DNA from: Candidatus Saganbacteria bacterium | GTDB lineage: Bacteria > Margulisbacteria > WOR-1 > O2-12-FULL-45-9 > XYB2-FULL-48-7 | Assembly (NCBI GenBank): GCA_020051815.1 | Contig: JAGVQF010000151.1 | Location: 1-5,605, forward strand | Direction of reading: 5' to 3' | DNA: 5,605 bases | Shown here: one piece after another, positions 1 through 4,852 of the stretch | Layout of the letters: the number at the start of each line of letters is the position of its first letter | Position numbering within the stretch: the stretch's first letter is position 1 | Position numbers and translations under genes: made by a program | The notes under the pieces: model-generated | What the model was told of the DNA's origin: nothing | What the model saw: the letters and a program-made list of their open reading frames with translations, nothing else | Database searches by the model: none

Positions 1-711
1 ATCGATGAGGGGACGACCGACCATGTTAAGGGGGCGGCGGACGCGGACCTTATTTTTATCTGCACGCCGATCAATCTGATACTGCCGGTTATTAGCGAGA
101 TCGCTTCCAGCCTTAAAAAAGGGGCGATCATGACCGATGTCGGCTCATCAAAATATGAGATCGTCGCGGCCGCGGAAAAAGCCATGCCCAAAGGGACTTA
201 TTTTGTCGGCGGGCATCCCATGGCCGGCAAGGAAACGTCAAAGCTTGAGGTGGCCGAGCCGGAGCTCTTCAAAGACAAAACATGGATATTGACAAAAACT
301 TCGCGGACGAGCCAGAAGGCGATAGATAAAGTGAAAGAGATTGTTAGATTGTTAGATGGTTCGGTGATCGAGACTGACCCGAAGACTCACGACCTGGTTG
401 TGGCCGGAATCAGCCACATGCCATTAGCGGTCGCGGCCGCGCTGGTCAACGCTATCGGCGGCGAGCCGGAAAAAGAGCTGATGTCAAAGACCGCCGCCTC
501 TGGCTTTCGCGACACGACCCGGATCGCTTCGGGTGACCCGATCCTTGGCGTCGACATGTTCACGACCAACAGGAAAGCCGTGCTCAAGATGATCGGCGCG
601 TTCAAAAGGTCATTGATCGATCTTGAAAAGTTGATCAAAGAAGGCAACGGTGAGAGGATCCGAGAAAAACTCGAAAAAGCCAAGCAATTCAGGGATTCGA
701 TTTTTGGATAG
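1..711 (+). CDS. tyrA: Prephenate dehydrogenase, 5'-truncated by the window edge
   Basis: Probable NAD(P)-dependent prephenate dehydrogenase, which oxidatively decarboxylates prephenate to 4-hydroxyphenylpyruvate in tyrosine synthesis (cytoplasmic). The frame is open from base 1 to the TAG at 709-711 (236 codons). The family is usually about 280-300 residues, so some 40-50 N-terminal residues, including the Rossmann GxGxxG, lie outside the window; the internal ATG at 130 is not the start. Seen in order: the second half of the Rossmann domain (DLIFICTPIN, then DVGSSK), the substrate-site motif GGHPMAGKE, a HDLVVAGISHMP helix, and the SGFRDTTRIASGDP segment whose Arg binds prephenate in known structures. 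The usual SHLPH reads SHMPL here. The lysine-rich C-terminus (about 25 residues) looks helical; no ACT domain follows, so this is the short monofunctional form. It ends inside the 3' end of the convergent gene with no visible terminator. An arogenate-using variant cannot be excluded. Confidence 0.93.
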   Translation: MDEGTTDHVKGAADADLIFICTPINLILPVISEIASSLKKGAIMTDVGSSKYEIVAAAEKAMPKGTYFVGGHPMAGKETSKLEVAEPELFKDKTWILTKTSRTSQKAIDKVKEIVRLLDGSVIETDPKTHDLVVAGISHMPLAVAAALVNAIGGEPEKELMSKTAASGFRDTTRIASGDPILGVDMFTTNRKAVLKMIGAFKRSLIDLEKLIKEGNGERIREKLEKAKQFRDSIFG

Positions 712-1336
712 CCTTGATCTGACGGGCAGGGAGCGAATAGGCCGGGGATGGATCTTGTATTTGGTCAATCCTTGCTCTGATTTTAGAGTAAGCGTTTAAC
801 AATGGTATTTGGAGATTGCTATTTTGTTCTTTCCCCTTCAAAATACTCAGTTCATCGAGTAATCTTTGTAGTATGTCAACGTCGAGACCTGAATCGCAGA
901 GATTGATCGCCCCTTTGATGGCGGCCAGCCGAACAGTGGCTTGTCCGTCTTTGAGAGCGCTAACGATGATATCGGCCAACTTTTTTTTGAACTTGTCCAA
1001 CTCTTCTTTTTTGCCAAGGCGAATAGTCGCGGCAAGATTCTGTATCCCCTCGGCGACCCTAGAACGCGTATAATCGCTTTTGGATGGAGCAAGCAGCGCC
1101 TTTTCGTATGCCTCGAGCAACCTTATTTTCTTGTTGACGGGAACGATTATTAATTCGGCGAAACAGGCCAGATCATCAGTCGCTTTGTCTGTGACAACTG
1201 GATTTTTTCCGGCCAAATTATTTATGGCGGATTCAAACTTATTTTCAGACTTCTTCCCGAGGCAGGCCTTGAGGCTTTCTACTTCAGATACCTGCGCGAC
1301 AAACACATTCTGCGCGTATAAATAAACTCCGCTCAT
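689..1336 (-). CDS. Unrecognised helical protein with HEAT-repeat-like segments
   Basis: I do not recognise this 215-residue protein. It fills the whole gap between tyrA and aroA on the opposite strand, overlaps the end of tyrA by 23 bp and runs without a stop, which favours a real gene. Composition is mainly Ala, Leu, Lys and Ile, with amphipathic helices. Residues about 95-150 (around LADIIVSALKDG and VRLAAIKGAINL) look like HEAT/armadillo-type helix pairs, suggesting a protein-binding scaffold; this is inference from pattern only. The first 15 residues (MSGVYLYAQNVFVAQ) are fairly hydrophobic but lack the basic n-region of a signal peptide. An in-frame stop at 1343-1345 rules out a longer start in this frame. 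No Shine-Dalgarno is visible. Base composition is AT-richer than its neighbours (781-840 is 20/60 GC, against 37/60 for 3361-3420 in mutL). A run of eight A in the coding strand (981-988) is a possible slippage site. Confidence 0.6.
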   Translation of the reverse strand: MSGVYLYAQNVFVAQVSEVESLKACLGKKSENKFESAINNLAGKNPVVTDKATDDLACFAELIIVPVNKKIRLLEAYEKALLAPSKSDYTRSRVAEGIQNLAATIRLGKKEELDKFKKKLADIIVSALKDGQATVRLAAIKGAINLCDSGLDVDILQRLLDELSILKGKEQNSNLQIPLLNAYSKIRARIDQIQDPSPAYSLPARQIKAIQKSNP

Positions 1337-1375
1337 GTTGGGTTATCGCCCGTTTTCATAGATAATTTCAGTCCG

Positions 1376-1387
1376 GGATGGTATAAT
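1376..1387 (+). promoter_or_regulatory. Extended -10 promoter for the aroA operon
   Basis: A perfect TATAAT (1382-1387) is preceded by TG one base upstream (1379-1380), the extended -10 pattern that can work without a good -35. I see no convincing -35 at 16-18 bp. Initiation about 6-9 nt downstream would fall near 1393-1396, only 4-7 nt before the ATG at 1400, so the aroA message would be nearly leaderless. It lies in the 63-bp region shared with the divergent gene at 689-1336. Confidence 0.55.
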
Positions 1388-1399
1388 TTTTCATCAGCC

Positions 1400-2695
1400 A
1401 TGACGAAATTTCTTCGTATAACCCCCACTCTGGGCTTGAAGGGCGAAATTCATATCCCCGGCGACAAATCGATCTCGCACCGAGCGATCATGCTGGGCGC
1501 TCTGGCCCGGGGTGAAACCATCGTCAATAATTTTCTGCCCAGCGCCGACTGTTTGGCGACGGCGGAATGTTTCCGGGCAATGGGAATAGGGATCGAGGTG
1601 AGGGGTATGAGGTGTGAGGTAAGGGGGAATGGTTTAAAAGGATTGATGGGCCCCAAAAAGACGCTTGATGCCGGGAATTCGGGGACGACGATAAGGCTGC
1701 TCTCCGGTATTTTAGCCGGCCAAGAGTTTGAAGTTAAAATAACCGGCGATGAGTCAATCCAAAGGCGGCCGATGGGGCGCATCGCCAAGCCCTTGAGATT
1801 GATGGGCGCGAGCATCGAAGGCAAGATCAGGAACAGCGAGGTCTTTGCGCCGCTCAAGATCATCGGCGGGGGCCTCTGCCCGATCCGCTACGAACTACCC
1901 GTCCCCTCCGCGCAGGTCAAATCGGCCATCCTCCTGGCCGGGCTGTTTGCGAACGGCGAGACGGTCGTGGTCGAAAACCTGACTTCCCGCGACCATACCG
2001 AGCGGATGCTAACGCATTTCGGTGGAGCGATCAAAGTCACGGGTCGCGAGTCGCGGGTCACGGGTTGCCAAGAGTTTAGCGGCCAGGAAGTCGACGTCCC
2101 CGGTGATATTTCTTCGGCCGCGTTCTTTCTGATTGCTGGCCTTCTCGCTCCAAACTCCGAACTCAAGCTCTTGAATGTTGGCCTTAATCCGACCCGCACC
2201 GGCATTATCGATGTGCTTCATCGCATGGGGGCTTCCATTGAGGTCATTAGAGAGAGAATGCTCTCGGAGGAGCCGAGGGCGGATATCATAGTTCGGAGTT
2301 CTAAGTTAGGAGCTGTGAAGTTAGATGGTGAGATAATCCCAAGGATTATTGATGAGATCCCCATCATTGCCGTGGCGGCGACGCAGGCCGAGGGGGTCAC
2401 AGAGATCAGGGGGGCGAAAGAACTGCGCATCAAAGAGAGTGACCGGATCAGGACAGTGGCCTCGGAATTTCGTAAGCTGGGGGCAGAGGTAGAGGAATTA
2501 GAGGATGGCTTGCGAATCCCCGGGCCGCAGAAACTCAAAGGCGCCGTACTTCAGAGCTACGGCGATCACCGAATCGCGATGTCGATGGCGATCGCGGGGT
2601 TGGTCGCGACCGGGGCAACGACGATAGAAAATGCGGATTGTATCGAAACGTCTTTCCCAGGGTTTGAAAGCCTTTTGGATAGTTTGAGACAATGA
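1400..2695 (+). CDS. aroA: 3-phosphoshikimate 1-carboxyvinyltransferase (EPSP synthase)
   Basis: Condenses shikimate-3-phosphate and PEP to EPSP, the penultimate step to chorismate. At 431 residues it is full length and spans both inverted alpha/beta domains. Visible active-site motifs: PGDKSISHR (K23, S24, R28), DAGNSGTTIR (90-99), GDESIQRRPM (R123), PSAQVKS (S170, Q172), DEIP (catalytic-site D318), RIKESDRI (E346, R349) and GDHRIAM (R391). GNSGTT and DISSAAFF resemble Bacillus-type enzymes more than E. coli AroA; I do not claim glyphosate response. ATG 1400 is chosen because it gives a normal N-terminus and no in-frame ATG, GTG or TTG precedes it in the intergenic region. No Shine-Dalgarno is seen, fitting a nearly leaderless transcript. 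The TGA overlaps the next ATG (ATGA, 2692-2695), implying translational coupling. Three heptad-periodic stretches lie within it (residues 62-78, 212-223 and 297-309), all away from catalytic motifs. Confidence 0.97.
   Translation: MTKFLRITPTLGLKGEIHIPGDKSISHRAIMLGALARGETIVNNFLPSADCLATAECFRAMGIGIEVRGMRCEVRGNGLKGLMGPKKTLDAGNSGTTIRLLSGILAGQEFEVKITGDESIQRRPMGRIAKPLRLMGASIEGKIRNSEVFAPLKIIGGGLCPIRYELPVPSAQVKSAILLAGLFANGETVVVENLTSRDHTERMLTHFGGAIKVTGRESRVTGCQEFSGQEVDVPGDISSAAFFLIAGLLAPNSELKLLNVGLNPTRTGIIDVLHRMGASIEVIRERMLSEEPRADIIVRSSKLGAVKLDGEIIPRIIDEIPIIAVAATQAEGVTEIRGAKELRIKESDRIRTVASEFRKLGAEVEELEDGLRIPGPQKLKGAVLQSYGDHRIAMSMAIAGLVATGATTIENADCIETSFPGFESLLDSLRQ
1583..1631 (+). repeat. Heptad-periodic G-rich stretch inside aroA
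   Basis: Seven consecutive 7-base units each begin with GG (starts at 1583, 1590, 1597, 1604, 1611, 1618 and 1625). The middle four fit GGTRWGR or close to it (GGTGAGG, GGTATGA, then GGTGTGA, GGTAAGG). The units are degenerate. They encode residues 62-78, including the near-duplicate EVRGMR and EVRGNG, in a loop/strand region before the GNSGTT motif. The periodicity is read directly; repeat ancestry is inferred. Confidence 0.5.
2035..2069 (+). repeat. Five-unit heptanucleotide array RGTCRCG inside aroA
   Basis: Five tandem 7-base units start at 2035, 2042, 2049, 2056 and 2063. The first four fit RGTCRCG exactly; the fifth (GGTTGCC) has decayed. Bases 2035-2055 are identical to mutL 4287-4307. 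The array encodes VTGRESRVTGC, a segment between the RDHTERML and PGDISSAAFF motifs that is variable in the family. Confidence 0.75.
2290..2324 (+). repeat. Heptad-periodic AGTT-type stretch inside aroA
   Basis: 7-base units start at 2290, 2297, 2304, 2311 and 2318. The first three begin AGTT (AGTTCGG, AGTTCTA, AGTTAGG); the last two are diverged. It encodes RSSKLGAVKL just before the conserved EIIPRIIDEIP motif. The signal is weaker than the RGTCRCG arrays and could be chance, since related enzymes also have a similar peptide here. Confidence 0.35.
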
Positions 2696-3084
2696 AGCAC
2701 CAATTTATTCACCGGGTCATCTATCAGGATACCGACGCCGAAGGGGTCGTCTACTACGCTAATTACCTCGGTTATTTTGAGCGCGGCCGGACAGAATTGC
2801 TCCGCCGGATGGGGATATCTTTGAAGGAATATAAGAATAAACGGGGGATCGTCTTTGCCGTAAAAAGGGTAGAGTGCGATTATTTATTTCCCGCTTTCCA
2901 TGATGACGAAATTATTATTACGACCGAAGTTGAGACGGTGAAAGGCGCCAGGATCATTTTTAAACAGACAGCCATGAACAAGGAGAAATTGCTGGTTTCT
3001 GCCATGATCACCGCCTGCGCCCTCGATGTTAAGACCATGAAGCCGGTCCGTTTGCCCAAGGAATTGGCGGCGAATGCCAAATAA
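2692..3084 (+). CDS. YbgC/FadM-type acyl-CoA thioesterase (hotdog fold)
   Basis: A 130-residue single-domain hotdog protein of the 4-hydroxybenzoyl-CoA thioesterase/YbgC family, which hydrolyses acyl-CoA (or acyl-ACP) thioesters in the cytoplasm, usually as a tetramer. The signature DTDAEGVVYYANY starts at residue 13; D15 aligns with the catalytic Asp of 4-hydroxybenzoyl-CoA thioesterase. The following FERGRTELLRRMG helix and the VKRVECDYLFPAFHDD strand/turn are typical, and the length is normal. Its ATG overlaps the aroA TGA by 4 nt, and its own 3' end overlaps mutL by 11 nt, so it is probably translated by coupling from aroA; only a weak GGA lies upstream. Substrate cannot be read from sequence. 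It is not in the tol-pal context where ybgC is often found, so a role in envelope maintenance is not supported here. Small-molecule or lipid acyl-CoA turnover is the default inference. Confidence 0.88.
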   Translation: MKHQFIHRVIYQDTDAEGVVYYANYLGYFERGRTELLRRMGISLKEYKNKRGIVFAVKRVECDYLFPAFHDDEIIITTEVETVKGARIIFKQTAMNKEKLLVSAMITACALDVKTMKPVRLPKELAANAK

Positions 3085-4735
3085 AATAGTCATCCTGCCC
3101 GAAGACCTCATCAATAAGATCGCGGCCGGGGAAGTGGTTGAGCGGCCCGCTTCGGTCGTCAAAGAACTGGTCGAAAACTCGATCGATGCCGGCGCCACCC
3201 AGATCTTTGTCGAGATCGCCGATGCGGGCAAGAAATTAATTAAGGTTTCCGACAACGGCCGCGGCATGACGGCTGACGAGATCGAACTGTCGCTTCTGCG
3301 CCACTCGACTTCCAAGATTAGCCAACTTGACGACCTGTTCAATCTCTCAACCCTCGGTTTCCGCGGCGAGGCCCTGCCTTCGATCGCCAGCGTCTCCAAA
3401 ATGAAGTTAGAAGGCAACCCGGCCGGGGCCGGCCTGACCGTGACCGTCAAAGAGCTGTTCTATAACACGCCGGCGCGCAAAAAATTCCTAAAATCAGACG
3501 CGACTGAAACCGGCCATATTGGCGACATAATTTCAAAATATGTGCTGGCCAATCCGCAGATCGCTTTTCGCCTGACCTCGGACGGCAAGCCGCTTATCTC
3601 TTCGCCTGGCACCGGCAAGCTCTCGGACGCTGTTCTGGCGATCTATGGCGGCGCGCTGCTCCGGGACCTAGTCGAGATCAAACATGATTTTGGGGCCGGA
3701 AAGATCTTTGGTTTGGTCAGCCGGCCGACCTTGAGCCGGATCGACAAGAACTACGAGACGTTTTTTGTCAACCGCCGCTTCATCAAGAATTTTCTTCTCA
3801 ACCGGGCGCTCGAAGAAGCCTATCGGACGCTGATCCCCGGCAACCGCTATCCTGTCGGCATTGTTTTTATTGATATCGATCCCAAGCGAGTGGATGTCAA
3901 TGTGCATCCGGCTAAACGGGAGGTAAAGTTTGTTAATAACCAGGAGGTCATGGAGGCGGTGAGGGAGGGGGTGAGGAATGCGATTGGCATAAGTCTTGAA
4001 AATAATCAAAAGGGTATTGGTTTAGAAGCTGGTCTGGTAAAAAGTGGTATGGGATTGGGGGGTGGTATTTCTGACCAATTACAACTCACCAATTACCATA
4101 CCAGCATCCAAACCCAAACCCTAAATATAATAAATGAGGCAGAATTCCATGTTTCGGAGATTCAACCCTTATTCCCCATCTACCAATTCAAGCTTACATA
4201 TATAATAGCCACTGATGGCAAGGAGATAGTGCTGATCGACCAGCACGCGGCGCATGAGAGGATACTTTATGATCGACTTAGTCGCGAGTCACGGGTCGCG
4301 AGTCGCGAGTCGCAAACGCTGTTGATGCCGGAAACAATTGATCTGGGCGCGGGCGAGGCGGAGTTTTTGAAAGACAACCTCGATTATCTGAATTCGCTGG
4401 GGTTCGACCTGGAGTTGTTCGGCAGTAATAGTTATATCTTAAGGGCTGTGCCGGTTGTCTCCTCAAAAGTGCCGGCCCGGCAGCTGCTCCTGGACATAAT
4501 TGCCGATATTGAGGCGGCGGGCAAAAGCCCCCAGATTGAAATTCGGCGGGAAAACATCAGAAAGTATGTCGCCTGCCACAGCGCCATTAAGGCAGGGGAC
4601 AAACTGACCCAGAGTGAAATGGATCGGCTGATCAAGGATCTTTATGCCACGGAGAATCCGCTGACCTGCCCGCACGGCCGGCCGACCATGGTCCGGCTGA
4701 CGGAAGAGGAACTGCAGAAGCGTTTCGGCCGCTGA
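3074..4735 (+). CDS. mutL: DNA mismatch repair protein MutL, endonuclease type
   Basis: Mismatch repair ATPase that links MutS recognition to strand incision. At 553 residues it has an N-terminal GHKL ATPase domain (about 1-300): AAGEVVERPASVVKELVENS (E31 probable general base, N35 Mg site), DNGRGM (60-65), RHSTSKI (76-82), GFRGEAL (95-101), LFYNTPAR (128-135) and the KREVKF transducer motif. A linker of about 65 residues (300-365) follows, then a dimerisation/nuclease domain with DQHAAHE (389-395), ACHSAIKA (500-507), CPHGRP (532-537) and terminal FGR. These mark a nicking MutL as in Bacillus, implying no need for MutH. Oddities: about 24 residues seem missing between GFRGEAL and LFYNTPAR; the last Glu of DQHA(x)2E(x)4E is D400; an inverted repeat fills the linker; and a heptamer array follows D400. 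Start ATG 3074 fits the normal MutL N-terminus, with AAGGA 11 nt upstream and an overlap with the preceding gene. Confidence 0.95.
   Translation: MPNKIVILPEDLINKIAAGEVVERPASVVKELVENSIDAGATQIFVEIADAGKKLIKVSDNGRGMTADEIELSLLRHSTSKISQLDDLFNLSTLGFRGEALPSIASVSKMKLEGNPAGAGLTVTVKELFYNTPARKKFLKSDATETGHIGDIISKYVLANPQIAFRLTSDGKPLISSPGTGKLSDAVLAIYGGALLRDLVEIKHDFGAGKIFGLVSRPTLSRIDKNYETFFVNRRFIKNFLLNRALEEAYRTLIPGNRYPVGIVFIDIDPKRVDVNVHPAKREVKFVNNQEVMEAVREGVRNAIGISLENNQKGIGLEAGLVKSGMGLGGGISDQLQLTNYHTSIQTQTLNIINEAEFHVSEIQPLFPIYQFKLTYIIATDGKEIVLIDQHAAHERILYDRLSRESRVASRESQTLLMPETIDLGAGEAEFLKDNLDYLNSLGFDLELFGSNSYILRAVPVVSSKVPARQLLLDIIADIEAAGKSPQIEIRRENIRKYVACHSAIKAGDKLTQSEMDRLIKDLYATENPLTCPHGRPTMVRLTEEELQKRFGR
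4011..4122 (+). repeat. Imperfect inverted repeat in the MutL linker
   Basis: Arms 4011-4040 and 4093-4122 are reverse complements at 25 of 30 positions; the best core is 4019-4040 against 4093-4114 at 19 of 22. They are separated by 52 bases that pair less well. The left side is G/T-rich and the right side C/A-rich; GC is about 26/60 and 23/60, lower than the flanking mutL sequence. It is translated in frame as residues 313-350 (rich in Gly, Leu, Thr and Gln) between the two MutL domains. No clear target-site duplication is seen. Confidence 0.6.
4280..4314 (+). repeat. Five-unit heptanucleotide array RGTCRCG inside mutL
   Basis: Units start at 4280, 4287, 4294, 4301 and 4308. Four fit RGTCRCG and the fifth ends in A. 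It contains three TCGCGA palindromes (4282, 4296 and 4303). It encodes SRESRVASRESQ, starting three residues after the DQHAAHE nuclease helix, where related MutL proteins have a variable loop. It shares an exact 21-nt string with aroA 2035-2055 on the same strand. Confidence 0.8.
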
Positions 4736-4744
4736 CGATGCTAC

Positions 4745-4766
4745 CGGCGAAAAATCGCCGTTTTTT
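4745..4766 (+). terminator. Rho-independent terminator of the aroA-mutL operon
   Basis: A 6-bp perfect stem (CGGCGA 4745-4750 with TCGCCG 4755-4760) closes an AAAA loop and is followed by six T (4761-4766). It begins 9 nt after the mutL stop and lies upstream of the separate topA promoter, so it probably ends the aroA-thioesterase-mutL transcript. Confidence 0.85.
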
Positions 4767-4779
4767 CCCGCTTTGTTCG

Positions 4780-4796
4780 TGGCAATGAAATTGCTA
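4780..4796. promoter_or_regulatory. Small dyad just upstream of the topA -35
   Basis: TGGCAAT, a GAA spacer and ATTGCTA form 7-nt arms with one mismatch, ending 5 bases before TTGACA. The position would suit an activator or repressor site, but the dyad is short and could be chance. No known regulator is recognised. Confidence 0.2.
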
Positions 4797-4801
4797 ATAA
4801 T

Positions 4802-4829
4802 TTGACAGGCTTATCGACGGTCTGATAAT
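4802..4829 (+). promoter_or_regulatory. Sigma-70 type promoter of topA
   Basis: A perfect TTGACA at 4802-4807, a 16-bp spacer and GATAAT at 4824-4829 (5 of 6 to TATAAT). TAATAT at 4826-4831 with an 18-bp spacer is an alternative. Transcription would start near 4836, giving a leader of about 17 nt that holds the Shine-Dalgarno. It lies after the terminator, so topA is likely its own transcription unit. Confidence 0.8.
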
Positions 4830-4838
4830 ATGAGCTTT

Positions 4839-4845
4839 AAGGGAG
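4839..4845 (+). promoter_or_regulatory. Ribosome binding site deciding the TTG start of topA
   Basis: AAGGGAG lies 7 nt before the TTG at 4853. It is the clearest Shine-Dalgarno in the window and supports the non-ATG start. Confidence 0.8.
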
Positions 4846-4852
4846 TAAAAAT

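Noticed and set aside
130..132. ATG as the tyrA start
   Set aside because: The frame is open upstream to base 1 and encodes typical TyrA Rossmann sequence, so the gene begins outside the window.
1333..1359. Eight-codon leader ORF (MKTGDNPT) on the - strand whose TGA overlaps the ATG of the helical protein gene
   Set aside because: No ribosome binding site and no recognisable attenuator pattern; a short ORF of this kind is expected by chance.
2035..2069. CRISPR-like repeat interpretation of the heptamer arrays
   Set aside because: Units are 7 bp with no spacers, and the arrays are translated within genes.
3951..3980. G-rich run in mutL with GGTGAGG twice, as another heptad array or G-quadruplex
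   Set aside because: The two words are 12 bases apart, not a multiple of 7, and the peptide (EVMEAVREGVRNAI) is ordinary conserved MutL sequence.
4099..4126. Telomere-like AAACCC/CCCTAAA words
   Set aside because: Only about two partial units, explained as part of the right arm of the inverted repeat in the MutL linker.
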